Shown here: positions 1 through 11,043 of the stretch, in pieces
Position numbering within the stretch: the stretch's first letter is position 1
Layout of the letters: each line of letters opens with the position of its first letter
NCBI GenBank assembly: GCA_026936335.1
Contig: JAPMXV010000073.1
Span: 162,431-226,430, forward strand
Length of the DNA: 64,000 nucleotides
Direction of reading: 5' to 3'
Origin: Mantamonas sphyraenae
Lineage: Eukaryota > CRuMs > Mantamonadidae
Made by a program: the position numbers and the translations under genes
Notes under the pieces: model-generated
Databases searched by the model: none
Told to the model about the DNA's origin: nothing
Seen by the model: only the letters and a program-made list of their open reading frames with translations

Positions 1-1170
1 TCGTGCGTTGAAGCGAACCAAGTTGAGGACCACGTCCTCGTCGTCCATCTTGCTGTACAGCTCGTCCATCATCATGGCGGACCCAAACAGCAGCTTCTCC
101 AACACCACACCGAGTTGAGCGCCATGAAAGGAGGGATGCACACCGGCCACCAACACGAGACATTCCATGGCCACAGCCGCGGCACTTCCCTCCAAGGACT
201 CTTCGACCCACTCGAACAACCGGTCGGTGAGTTCGGCAAAGTCGACCTCCTCCCGCCAATCTGGATGCAAGCGGATGGCAGCCATGTCCGATTGCACCTC
301 CATGTTGCCCTTTCCTGTGATGTCAAACTCCAGGCAGGCGATGATGAGGTGTACGCCACAGAGCCACCTGTCGTCCTTGATCTCGTCCATGGGATCCTCC
401 GGGTTGTAGTCCACCTCCTTGTAGTACGGATGGTCGTTGAAGCCAAAGAACACATCGATGCCACACAACATCAGCTGTTTGAGTGCACCGTCGCGGAATG
501 AGGCGGCTGCAGAACGGTGGTTGTGCGACGAGGACAGGCCACGTGCTTCGTAGTTGAACTCATCCACAAGCGCCTGAAGCACACGCATGCTTGTAAACAG
601 GCTCACTTCAGGATCCTCTTCCAACGTACGAATCACCTGCATTGGATACTGTCGGATGTCAAGCGAGTCCAGCCACGACAGCTTGATGATCCGCACCAGC
701 ATGTGAATCAGCGGCGTCACCACCTCTTTCATGGGTGGTTTCGCAATCAACCTGTCCAGAGTGGGCACTGAGTCCATGGGTGGGTGTCAGGATGGGTGGG
801 GGGTGTGCGGTGGGCGGTGGTGGGTGGTGGTGTGAGGTGCGAGAGCTGGGACGACGGACGGCCAGCGTCGCATGTCTTTACAGTGTGCAGAGACACACAC
901 GAGGGTTGCCAGGGTGCACTTACCCAACTGAAGGACGTCATCCACAGCATAGGTGTTCCAGGCGCTGGTCATATCGTTGGTAAAAGCGACGAGCGCCCAC
1001 TGGAGGGCGAAAAAGTTTGTGCTGTGAGTGAGGATGTCGACCAGCTGCTGCAGATTCTCGGAAGTGGCCAGCTCCTCCAATTCCTCCTCTGCCGCAATCT
1101 GCTGTTCTCGGCTGCGGCCGACGAGTGCATCCTCACACAACTGTTCCAACGCTGGCAAATTGTCGACCAT
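1..1170 (-). CDS. Exportin-7-like nuclear transport receptor, 5' part (runs off window)
   Basis: Exons are complement(924..1170) and complement(<1..767). The intron 768..923 has donor GTAAGT and a CTGACAC branch motif, and it joins in phase 1 to read LQLVPTLDRL. The N-terminus (MVDNLPALEQLCEDAL) has the importin-beta-like layout: a short helix, then a stretch resembling the exportin-7 'qallerss' segment. Further on, residues reading ITKLSW-like (IIKLSWLDSLD) and AAASFRDGALKQL match the exportin-7/RANBP17 signature region around 'ARITKLGW' and 'ASSFRDSSL'. Exportin-7 family members are RanGTP-dependent carriers between nucleus and cytoplasm. About 338 residues are visible; the family is ~1,090, so roughly two thirds lie outside the window. 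A second, more canonical exportin-7 sits at 44.8-48.5 kb, so this is a diverged paralogue. XPO4-like is the alternative. Confidence 0.7.
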
Positions 1171-1241
1171 GCGGGGGGGGGGATGGTGGTGGAAGGTGAG
1201 CGATTGGGTTGCGTTGGTTTGGGCAAGTGTGGAGAAGGAGG
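1171..1241. promoter_or_regulatory. Short divergent promoter region
   Basis: Only 71 bp separate the exportin-like ATG (minus, 1170) from the likely ATG of the coiled-coil gene (plus, 1242). It contains a run of nine Gs (1172-1180) and no TATA-like box. Transcription of both genes must start inside or very near it. The function is inferred from position only. Confidence 0.3.
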
Positions 1242-3762
1242 ATGCAAGCACGTCCATTGTCGCCCATGGCACGGGTGAGCAAGGTGAAGCGGTCGACGTC
1301 GCAACGGACGCCGAAGCAGCTGGGAGACAAGGAGAGGCGAAGGAGGATGCGGGCAAGGGAGGAACGTCTTCAGGAACGACGTGCGGCGCAGGCCAGAGAG
1401 CAGGCAAGGGCAAGAACGGCAGAGGAATATCTGGGGCCCTCTGCACGTGGGTTTCGCATGATTGCACGTGGTCGTGTGGATGATAGGATGGCCAGGGTGC
1501 AACGGGAGGCGGAGAAGATGAGGACCATACAGCTGCGCAGGCAGAGGGAGATGTTGGAGGTGAGTGGGGAGTGGGGAAGGAGAGGAGAGGAGGAGACGGG
1601 GGAGGAAAGGGTGGGGTGTGGGGTGGGGTGGGTGGGTGGGTGGGGTGGCAGGGGAGGGAGAGTGGGGGTGGTGGATTCGTGGACGACCGTTGCCGGGGGA
1701 GATGGGGCCGGGAAACTGACATTCGGGTGGCTGGCACACATACACACACACATGCACACAGAGGGAGTATGCAGACAGGATGGCCATGATCCAAGCGGAC
1801 ATTGAAACAAAGGAGGAGAGGAAGAAAGCGGTGGAGGAGTATCGGGAGGCGGTGCAGAAGGACCGAGTGATTGCAGGAAAGATGCGGGATCTGAAGGCCA
1901 AGAACAGGGTGCAACGGAAGCATGTGGAGCGGGAACTGGCACTGGAACGCCAGTTGGAAAGGGAGCGACAGAGGGAGAAGCAGATAGCCAAGGAGGCCAA
2001 GCGGAGACGGAGGGCAAAGAAGAAGGAGGAGAAGGAGCGACGAAGACGTGCGTTGGAACACACAATCCACACCGAAGAACGGTTCATTCGGGAGGCGATT
2101 GCACGGAGGAGGAGGATTGAGGAGGAGGATGTGGCGACACGGCAGATACTGTATGGGGAGTCGAGCAAGTGGAAGTTGTACGGAACACATCGACTGCCGC
2201 CGCTGACGACGTCGATTGGGGCCCACGAGGTGTACACGGTGCAGCAGGTGCACAAAGAGGCGATGCGCGTGCCGGTGGTGGGTGGGAAGGGTGTGGAGGT
2301 GGATGCAGACGACGAGGAGGAGCAGAACAAGCGGAAGTGGCAGGCGTTCAAGTACAGCGTGTATGGGGGCAAGGAGAAGTTTGATCAGATGGTGAGCACG
2401 GTGAGGGAACTGAATGCGATGGAGGCGGAGGAGGCAAGGAGGCAGTTTACGCTGATGAACACGACCGAGGCAGAGATGGAACGGGTGGTGCGATCGAGTT
2501 TGAGTCGAGGCAACGCATCGCGTGAGGCAGAGCTGCTTCGGAGCAACAAGCAGGCACGGCAGGAATTTGTGGTGCGGCAACACGAGGCGAAACGGCCGTC
2601 GTTCAGGGGAGGCAACGCAAGCAGCTTCATTGTGGTGGAGGAGGACCATGAGGTGGACCTGGTGGGGATTGGGGATGGTGGGGGGGATGAAGAGGGTGGC
2701 GGTGTGCTGGAGGAGGTGTTGGCAGAAACGTTGGAGAGGATGCGTGTGGAGGCAGGGAGTGGTGAGGAGGAGGAGGACGGAGAGGACGGGGAGGAATTGA
2801 TGGAGGTTGCACCGGGGTACTTGGTGCAGGTGCAGAGGGGAGAGGGAAGGCGAACGGGAGATGGGCACAGGGAGAAGGGCCTGGAGGAGGACGGGGATAG
2901 CAGTGACAGCGATGATGAGACTGGGAGGAGGAGTGGGAGACGGACGGGGGATGGGGCCGGGGTGTCGTTTGAGAGCATGGAGGCACGGAAGGAAAGGCGG
3001 AGGAGTGAGGCAGGGATGGTGTTGCACACAGAGAGGATGGATGGGGAAGGGGATGATGGGTGGCAGGAGGAGGAAGAGGAGATGGTGTTGTTGGGATCGG
3101 CGAGCACGTCGTCGAGAGGGGCGACGGGAGTGGTGATGCGGCCGGTGGAGTCGGGGATGGGGTCGATGGGGAGTGAGGGGAGTGGGAGGGGAAGCAGAGG
3201 CGTGGGCAATGACACGCCGTTGAGCATGGGGAGCACGGGGAGTGACGGAGGAGTGGGTGGTGGTCGGATGTTGGGAGTGGGGACGCCTGAGAGGCTGCAT
3301 TTGAAGCGGGGCAACAGTCATGCGGGGCTGGAGGCGTTGATGAGGCATCTGGGGGATGGGCCAGGTGGAGAGGGTGGAGAGGGCGGTGGTGGTGGAGGAG
3401 GGAAGGGTGGGCGCGGGAGGAGCATGAGCATGCGGGATGCACAGAGGGAGGCGATGGGGAGGAGTGGGAGGAGGAGGAGCAGTGTGGTGGGGAGGGGAGG
3501 GATGGTGGGGAGGCTGGAGAGGAGGGGAAGTGAGAGTGTGTTGTTGCAGGTGGGTGGGGGTGGTGGGGATGGGATGGGTGGGATGTGACCGGGAGGGGGA
3601 AGGGGAGGAATGGAAGGTTGGTTTTGGTGGGTGTGTTGGGTGGGGTTTGGAAGGTTTGAGGGGGTGGGGCAGCTCCGCGAGGTGATCGTGGGACAGGACG
3701 AGGAGGAGGAAGACAGCGATGATGAGGATGAGGAGAGTGGCAAGGCGGAGGGTGGAAAGTGA
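1242..3762 (+). CDS. Charged coiled-coil protein of unknown function, three exons
   Basis: Exons 1242..1559, 1768..3549 and 3673..3762, both introns phase 0 (donors GTGAGT and GTGGGT). They give ~729 residues. Residues ~30-300 are almost continuous Arg/Glu/Lys-rich coiled coil (RERQREKQIAKEAKRRRRAK and similar). The middle is Gly/Ser/Asp-rich low complexity with acidic patches. The third exon, found by joining the acceptor at 3671-3672, ends in a strongly acidic tail (GQDEEEEDSDDEDEESGKAE). An upstream in-frame ATG at 1209 is possible. I do not recognise the family; the architecture resembles cytoskeletal or axonemal coiled-coil proteins, which is only a guess. Stopping at the in-frame TGA at 3588 instead of splicing is the alternative C-terminus. 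Confidence 0.7.
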
Positions 3763-3797
3763 CAGGAGCTGCATGAGCAGGCACTAGCGAGATGGTG

Positions 3798-4111
3798 GTG
3801 ATGGCCGGGGGAGGGTGAGGAGGGAGTGGTGGGAATGAATGTTGGTATTGGTTGGGTGGGGTTTGGCAGGGAGGGGTTGGTGGTGGGAGGGAGGGAGGAA
3901 AGGAGGGAGGTGGGTGTGTGTTTGGTGCTCGGATGCACCGGGTGGACCACTGGAACTTGCAAGTGGAACAAGGTTGGTGTGCAGAGGGAGGGATGTGACT
4001 GTGGATTGGGGCTGGGTCATGGGAGGGGCGTTGTGGAAGGGCAAAAGGAGGAAGCCGAGATGGGTGTGACGTGCTAGCGCTCACGCTGGACGCAGGACCA
4101 GTTGGTTGACC
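3798..4111 (+). repeat. LRR-gene promoter cassette with an orphan LRR-gene 3' end (array left edge)
   Basis: From about 3798 the DNA matches the last codons, stop and 3' flank seen after every LRR-ankyrin gene (GGGAGGGTGAGGAGGGA then GGGAATGAATG), but no LRR gene precedes it. It continues into the common upstream cassette with GGATGCAC-GGGTGGACCACTGG, AAGGTTGGTGTGCA, GGGCTGGGTCATG and GACGCAGGACCAGTTGGTTGACC directly before the L1 start. It looks like the breakpoint where the array was joined to the coiled-coil gene. Confidence 0.7.
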
Positions 4112-6296
4112 ATGAGCACACAGACGAAAGTGGACTGGCATTCACTGCTGCAGAACGGTGATGAGGAGCGCATTGGAGCGGCGTTGGCAGAGGCGGGTGA
4201 GGTATGTTTGTGCGGAGGGAAGGGAGGGGAAAGTCGTGGACGTGTCAGACGAAACGCATGGAGAGAGTAGGGTTTGGGACGATGGTTTCCTGAGATACGG
4301 GATGTGATCGCTGACACGAGTGGTGCAGCATTTGAACCTCGGGGAAAGGATCACGGACAATCTGGCAAAGGCACTGGCAAAGAACAGCAGCTTGAAGTCA
4401 CTGAGACTTCGCAGCAACGTCATTGGGGAAGAGGAAGCAGCCGAACTGGCGCAGGCGCTGAGGGAGAACAGCAGTTTGGAGCACCTGGAAATGTACCAGA
4501 ACAGCCTTGGCTACAGAGGGGTAGCAGCATTGGCAGACGCACTGTGTGAGAACAGCACCCTGCGGAGCTTGCACATCGGGAGCAACAGCATCGGTGACGA
4601 AGGTGCAGCAGAACTGGCCAAGGCTGTGGTTGTGAACAGCTGCCTGCAGGAGCTGAGCCTCGGCTTCAACGACATCGGAGTCGAAGGGGCAGCAGCACTG
4701 GCAAGTACTCTGTGTGAGAACAACAGCTTGCAGACACTGGACCTCAGCCACAACACCATCGGTATAGAGGGTGTAACAGCACTGAGCAAGGCACTTTGCA
4801 AGAATAGTAGCTTGCTGACCTTGGAGCTTTACCACAACAACGTCGGGCACGAAGGAGCAACAGTGCTGGGAAAGGCACTGTGTGACAACAACAGCTTGCA
4901 GACACTGGACCTCAGACACAATGACATTGGTGCAGAGGGAGCAACAGCGCTGAGCGAGGCACTTTGCAACAACAGCAGCTTGCTGTCCTTGCAGCTGTAC
5001 TACAACAACGTCGGGCACGAGGGTGCATCAGCACTGGCGACGGTTCTTTCTGTGAACGACACCTTGCGGACACTGGATCTGGACAGCAACGATATCGGGG
5101 ACGAGGGAACATCCGCGCTGGCCAAGGCACTGTGTGACAACAACAGCCTGCAGACACTGATTCTCAATCGCAATAGCATCGGTGCAGAAACTGCAACTAA
5201 ACTGAGCATGGCACTGTGCAACAACAGCAGCTTGCTGACACTGACTCTCGACGGCAACTCCATCGGTGCAGCTGGTGCACTAGCACTGAGCAAGGCACTG
5301 TGCACCAACAGCAGCTTGCAGACATTGCATCTCTACAAATCCAACGTCGGGGACGAGGGAGTAGCAGCGCTGGCACAGGCGCTGAGTGGGAACAGCACCT
5401 TGCGTCGCCTAAACATTGAGGGCAACGTCATCGGGGCCGAAGGGGCTGCAGCACTGGCAAAGGCACTGACGGAAAACAACAGCTTGCAGAGACTGGGCCT
5501 TGGGGACAGCAACATCAGGGATGAAGAAGCATCAGCACTGGCGCAGGGACTGGGTGAAAACAACAGCTTGCAGACACTCATACTCAGCAGGAACAGCATC
5601 GGAGACAAAGGAGCAGCTGCTCTGGCGCAGGCACTGAGCAAGAACAGCACCTTGCAGAGACTGAATCTCAGAAACAATGTTATCAGCGCAGCAGGAGCAG
5701 TGGCACTGGCACAGGCGCTTGTTGAGAACAGCACCTTGCAGGAGCTGGAACTCGCGGCCAACTTCATCTTGAAGAAGGGAATTTCGGCTCTGGCAGTTGC
5801 GATGGAAGACAATCGATCAAGCTGGAAGATTGGCACCGGATCCCTAGTGTATGATCCACTGCGGTCACTGTTGGAGAGGAACAATGAGCGGCATGTGGAG
5901 TTTGTGCAGTGTGGGGATGTGAAGAGGATGGCTGGGCTGAGGGAGTGGGGTGTGCCCGTGGACACGCTTGCTGCACGTGAGGAGACGGCATTGGATAGAG
6001 CGGTGAAACAAGGGAATGATGAGGTGGTGGAGGCATTGCGGGGCTGGGGTGCTACAGTGAGTGAAAAGACCGTGAAGTTGGTGAGGGAGGGAGGATGGAG
6101 GAAGGAGTGGCATTGGATCGGGTGGAGTGGGGTGGTGGATGAGGGGATGGAAGTGGCGTTGGTGATGAATGGGGAGGAGAGGGAAGTGATGTTTGAGTGT
6201 GGGGGGATGGAAGGGTATGAGGCGAGTTGTGATTGGTGGACGGTGCCAGATGAGGTGATGGACAGGGTGTTGGGGTGGATGGGCAAGGGAGGGTGA
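4112..6296 (+). CDS. LRR-ankyrin family protein L1
   Basis: Exons 4112..4201 (30 codons) and 4329..6296; 685 residues. The 127-bp intron has donor GTATGT and a CTGACAC branch motif 13 bases before its TGCAG acceptor. Exon 1 encodes a short helical leader with the family core GDEERI..AL.EAGE. Exon 2 encodes ~17-18 leucine-rich repeats of 28 residues of the ribonuclease-inhibitor type (consensus NNSLQTLDLS.N.IG.EGA.ALA.AL). A C-terminal ~160-residue module follows: two ankyrin-like units (FVQCGDVKRMAGLREWGVPV and the TALDRAVKQGNDEVVEALRGWGA unit), then a Trp-rich signature (WHWIGWSGVVDEGMEVALVM) and a VPDEVMDRVLGWM tail. There is no signal peptide or membrane segment, so it is probably cytoplasmic. 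RI-type LRRs usually bind proteins; the partner is unknown. Its long intron type is shared with L2, L7 and R1. Confidence 0.85.
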
Positions 6297-6577
6297 GGAG
6301 AGAGTGATGGGAATGAATGGTGGATTTGGGTTGGGTGGGGTTTGGCATTGGAGGGGATGGGGGTTGGGAAGGGGAAAGGTGGGAGTTGTGCCCTGCTCGG
6401 ATGCACTGGGTGGACCACTGGAACTTGGAAAGAGACAAGGTTGGTGTGCAGAGGGAGGGATGCGACTGTGCATGGGGCTGGGTCATGGAAGGGGCGTTGT
6501 GGAAGGGCAAAAGGAGGAAGCCGAGATGGGTGTGACGTGCTGGAGCTCACACGGGACGCAGGACCAGTTTGTTGAGC
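6297..6577 (+). repeat. LRR-gene intergenic/promoter cassette between L1 and L2
   Basis: 281 bp carrying the same ordered blocks as the other cassettes. Over the 180 bases before the start it is very close to the copy at 3930-4111, including the AAAAGGAGGAAGCCGAGATGG block. Confidence 0.75.
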
Positions 6578-8714
6578 ATGGGCTCAAAGAACATGGATAG
6601 TTGGAAGGAACTACTGCAGAGTGGTGATGAAGAGCGCATTGCAGTGGCATTGGCAGAGGCGGGTGAGGTATGTTTGTGCGGCGGGAAGGGAGGGGGAAGT
6701 CGTGGACGTGTCACAGACGAGGAGGGGGGTGAGGGGAGACACGAACGCATGGAGAGAGTAGGGTTTGGACGATGGTTGCGTGAGATACGGGATGTGATCG
6801 CTGACACGAGTGTTGCAGCAATTGACCCTGTGGGAGAGGATCAGGGGCAATCTGATGGTGACACTGGCCAAGGCACTGGCAAAGAACAGCAGCTTGAAGT
6901 CACTAAACCTTGGCGGCAGCGGTATCGGGGAGGAGGAAGCAGCCGAACTGGCGCAGGCGCTGAGGGAGAACAGCAGTTTGGAGCACCTGGAAATGTACCA
7001 GAACAGCCTTGGCTACAGGGGGGTAGCAGCATTGGCAGACGCACTGTGTGAGAACAGCACCCTGCGGAGCTTGAACATTGGAGGCAGCAACATCGGTGAC
7101 GAAGGTGCAGCAGAACTGGCCAAGGCTGTGGTTGTGAACAGCTGCCTGCAGGAGCTGAGCCTTTGTTTCAACAACATCGGAGCCGAAGGGGCAGCAGCAC
7201 TGGCAAATACTCTTTGTGAGAACAACAGCTTGCAGAGGCTGAACCTCAGCCACAACACCATCGGTATAGAGGGTGCAACAGCACTGAGCAAGGCACTGTG
7301 CAACAACAGCACCTTGGTGACCTTGCTGCTCTACAGAACCAAGGTTGGGGACGAGGGAGCGACGGCGCTGGCAAGGACTCTTTCTGTCAACGACACCTTG
7401 CGCAAACTGGACCTGGATAGCAACGGCATCGGGGAAGAGGGGGCATCAGCGCTGGCAAAGATTCTCTGTGAAAACAACAGCTTGCAGACACTGAATCTCA
7501 ACCGCAATAGCATCGGTGCAGAAACTGCAACTAAACTGAGCATGGCACTTTGTGAAAACAGCAGCTTGAAGACCTTGCATCTCTACTCCAACAACATCGG
7601 TCCCGAGGGAGCAGCAGCGCTGGCACAGGCGCTGTGTGAGAACAGCATCTTGCAGACACTGAATCTCAACAGCAACGACATCGGTGCAGAGGGTGCACTA
7701 GCACTGAGCAAGGCACTGTGCACCAACAGCAGCTTGCAGACATTGCAGCTTCACCACACCAAAATCGGGGACGAGGGAGCGTCGGCGCTTGCACAGGCCA
7801 TGTACGTGAACAGCACCTTGCGTCGCCTAAACATTGAGGGCAACGTCATCGGGGCCGAAGGGGCTGCAGCACTGGCAAAGGCACTAACGGAAAACAACAG
7901 CTTGCAGAGACTGGACCTTGGTGACAACAACATCAGGGATGAAGAAGCATCAGCACTGGCGCAGGGACTGGGTGATAGCAGCAGCCTGCAGACACTCTTC
8001 CTCAGCAAGAACAACATCGGGGACAAAGGAGCAGCTGCTCTGGCGCAGGCGCTGAGCAAGAACAGCACCTTGCAGAGACTGGATCTGAGAAACAATGTTA
8101 TCGGGACAGCAGGAGCAGTGGCACTGGCACAGGCGCTTGTTGAGAACAGCACCTTGCAGGCACTGGAACTCGGAGCCAACTTCATCTTGAAGAAGGGAAT
8201 TTCGGCTCTGGCAGTTGCGATGGAAGACAATCGATCGTGCTGGAGGATTGACACCGGATCCTTCGTGTATGATCCACTGCAATCGCTGTTGGAGAGGAAC
8301 AAGGAGCGGCATGTGGAGTTTGTGCAGTGTGGGGATGTGGAGAAGATGGCTGCGTTGAGGGAGTGGGGTGTGCCTGTGGACACGCTCGCTGCACGTGAGG
8401 GGACGGCATTGGAACGAGCGGTGAAGCAAGGGAATGATGAGGTGGTGGAGGCATTGCGGGACTGGGGTGCTACAGTGAGTGAAGAGACCGTGAAGTTGGT
8501 GAGGGAGGAAGGGTGGAGGAAGGAGTGGCATTGGATTGGGTGGAGTGGGGTGGTGGATGAGGGGATGGAAGTGGCGTTGGTGATGAATGGGGAGGAGAGG
8601 GAAGTGATGTTTGAGTGTGGAGGGATGGAGGGGTATGAGGCGAGTTGTGAGTGGTGGACGGTGCCGGATGAGGTGATGGAGAGGGTGTTGGGGTGGATGG
8701 GCAAGGGAGGGTGA
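6578..8714 (+). CDS. LRR-ankyrin family protein L2
   Basis: Exons 6578..6667 and 6819..8714; 661 residues, ~17 LRRs. The first exon starts MGSKNMDSWKELL instead of the common MSTQ/MGTQ, but then follows GDEERIAVALAEAGE. The 151-bp intron (donor GTATGT) is of the same sequence type as in L7 and R1. The first LRRs after the splice (LWERIRGNLMVTLAKALAK) and the EHLEMYQNSLGYRG repeat are shared almost verbatim with L1, so L1 and L2 are close duplicates that differ mainly in the middle repeats. The C-terminal module is intact, ending VPDEVMERVLGWMGKGG. Confidence 0.85.
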
Positions 8715-8998
8715 GGGAGAATGAATGGTGGCATTGGGTGGTGGGGGTTGGCATTGGAGGGGTGGGTGGGAGGGAGGGGGGAGAAAGGAGGGAGTTGTGC
8801 GTCTGCTGCTCGGATGCACTGGATGGCCCATTGGAACTTGGATAGAGACAAGGTTGGTGTGCAAGAAGGGAAGAGCGTGCAGCAGGGAGGTATGGGGCTG
8901 GGTCATGAGAGTGGGCGCTGTGTAAAGTGCAAAAAGGGGGGCCGAGATGGGTGTGACGTGCTGGAGCTCACACGGGACGCAGGACCAGCTGGTTGGCC
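8715..8998 (+). repeat. LRR-gene intergenic/promoter cassette between L2 and L3
   Basis: 284 bp. The block usually reading AGAGGGAGGGATG is altered here to an AAGAGCGTGCAGCAGGGAGG version, and GGGCTGGGTCATG is kept. The start context reads GGTTGGCCATGAGC rather than GGTTGACCATGAGC. Confidence 0.7.
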
Positions 8999-10686
8999 AT
9001 GAGCGCACAGATCAGGAGTGTGTGGAGGGCTCTGTTGTGGTATGGTGACGAGGAGCGCATTGAAGCGGCCTTGGCAGATGCGGGGGAGGTGAGTTTGCGA
9101 TTAGAGGGAAATGAAGTCGGTTGGCCGTGGTGGGGAGTGAGGGAGGAGAGTTGCGTGAAATGTGGGACCACTGGGTTCGCAAGTGACAGCTGACACGAAT
9201 GATGCAGGACTTGAGTCTGCAAATGCTGGATATTGGTTCCGCCGAAGCAAAGTCACTGGCAAGGGCACTCGCTGCGAACAGCAGCTTACAGACGTTATCC
9301 CTCAGAATGAACGACATTGGGGATGAAGGTGCATCGGCGCTGGCCAAGGCTTTGGCAGCTAACCGCACGTTGCTGTCCCTGGCCTTGACCAACAATGCAA
9401 TCGGCGTCGACGGAGCAACAGCACTGGCACAGGCACTGAATGAGAACAACAGCTTGCAGAGGCTGTACCTCGGCGGTAACAACATCGGATCAGAGGGAGC
9501 AGCATCACTCGCCAAGGCAATGGATATGAAGAGCAGCTTGCAGATGTTGGAACTCAGTGACAACAATGTCGAGTCAGAAGGGGCAGCAGCACTGGGTCAG
9601 GCGCTGAGAGAGAACAGCAGCCTAAAGGCACTGGACCTCAGAAGCAACAGCATTGGGGCAGAAGGGGCAGCAGCGTTGGCACATGCGCTTTCTGAGAACC
9701 GCAGCTTGCTGAGACTGGACGTCAGCAACAACAGCATCGAGGCAGAAGGAGCAGTATTACTGGCACAGGCACTAGTTGAGAACCGCAGCTTGCTGAGACT
9801 GGACCTTGGGGCCAATGGCATCGGGGATGTGGGAGCAGAAGCAATGGCCCAGTCAATGTGCGAGAACAGTAGCTTGCAGACACTGCATCTCAGCAAGAAC
9901 AACATCGGAGCAGAAGGGGCGGAAGCACTGGCGCAGGCGCTGAATGGGAACAGCACCTTGCAATCAGTTACCCTTGATGGGAACAATATCGGGGCAGAAG
10001 GAGCAGCTGCACTGGCACAGGCACTCTGTGTGAACAGCAGCTTGCAATTCCTGGACCTTCGCATGAACAGGATCGGGATACCAGGGGCGGTGGCACTGAC
10101 CCAGGCACTGGATGTGAACAGAAGGTTGCAGAGACTTGTCCTGGGCTCGAACGGCTTCTTGAAAGACGGGACGGGAGCAATGGCCAAGGCGATGGAAAAC
10201 AATCGATCGTGCTGGGCGATCCACTTCGGATTCGGTGTCGATGAAGCGCTGCAATCGCTGTTGAAGAGGAACAAGGATCGGCATGTGGAGTTTGTGGAGT
10301 GTGGAGATGTGGAGAGGATGGCTGCGCTGAGGGAGTGGGGTGTGCCTGTAGACACGCTTGCTGCACGTGAGGAGACTGCGTTGGAGAGAGCGGTGAAGCA
10401 AGGGAATGATGAGGTGGTGGAGGCATTGCGGGGCTGGGGTGCTACAGTGAGGGAAGAGACGGTGAAGTTGGTGAGGGAGGAAGGATGGAGGAAGGAGTGG
10501 CATTGGATTGGGTGGAGTGGGGTGGTGGATGAGGGGATGGAAGTGGCGTTGGTGATGAATGGGGAGGAGAGGGAAGTGATGTTTGAGTGTGGAGGGATGG
10601 AAGGGTATGAGGCGAGTTGTGATTGGTGGACGGTGCCGGATGAGGTGATGGACAGGGTGTTGGGGTGGATGGGGAAGGGAGAGTGA
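8999..10686 (+). CDS. LRR-ankyrin family protein L3
   Basis: Exons 8999..9088 and 9208..10686; 522 residues, ~12 LRRs, one of the shorter members. Exon 1 (MSAQIRSVWRALLWYGDEER) is the most diverged first exon of the array while keeping the GDEERI core. The intron is 119 bp (donor GTGAGT) and of the same type as in L5. Exon 2 opens with LSLQMLDIGSAEAKSLARAL, close to L5 (LQMMDFGPAEVKSLAKAL). The last LRRs (GSNGFLKDGTGAMAKAMENN) are nearly identical to L4, and the C-terminal ankyrin/Trp-rich module is complete. Confidence 0.85.
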
Positions 10687-11043
10687 GGAGAGAGTGATGG
10701 GAATGAATGGTGGATTTGGGTGGTGGGAAGGGTTGGATTGGAGGGTTGGGTGGGTGGAGGGGGGGGGAGAGGAGGGAGTTGTGTGTCTGGTGCTCGGATG
10801 CACTGGGTGGCCCACTGGAACTTGGATAGAGGCAAGGTTGGTCGGTGGTGTCTGTGTGGGAAGGGTGATGGTGGTGGAGAAGAGTGTGGAAGGGAGCAGT
10901 GGAGGAGGGGAGCACGTGAGAACGGGAGGGGAGCAGTGGAGGAGGGGAGCACGTGAGAACGGGAGGGGAGCACGTGGGAACGGGAGGGGAGCACGTGGGA
11001 ACGGGAGGGGAGCTGACACAAGGGGATCCAGGTCGATTTGATC
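10687..11043 (+). repeat. Diverged LRR-gene cassette before L4
   Basis: The first ~160 bases are the usual 3' flank and GGATGCACTGGGTGGCCCACTGG block. After ~10850 the normal cassette is replaced by a G-rich minisatellite, and the common GGGCTGGGTCATG and GACGCAGGACCAG blocks are missing. L4 may therefore be expressed differently from its neighbours. Confidence 0.65.
10893..11014 (+). repeat. Minisatellite of ~18-35 bp G-rich units
   Basis: Tandem units built from GGGAGCAGTGGAGGAGG and GGGAGCACGTGAGAACGG, with the last copies changed to GGGAGCACGTGGGAACGG. It lies within the cassette upstream of L4 and ends 30 bases before the L4 start. Each main unit contains a CACGTG E-box-like palindrome, so the array holds four copies of that hexamer. 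Confidence 0.8.

Noticed and set aside
787-3774. Very long minus-strand open frame (Pro/Ser/His-rich) opposite the coiled-coil gene
   Set aside because: It is a shadow of the purine-rich coding strand. Only its last part (complement 924..1170) corresponds to a real exon, that of the exportin-like gene, with proper splice sites.
2627-4141. Minus-strand open frame of ~500 codons rich in Pro and Ser
   Set aside because: No family-like segments; it arises from G-rich low complexity on the opposite strand.
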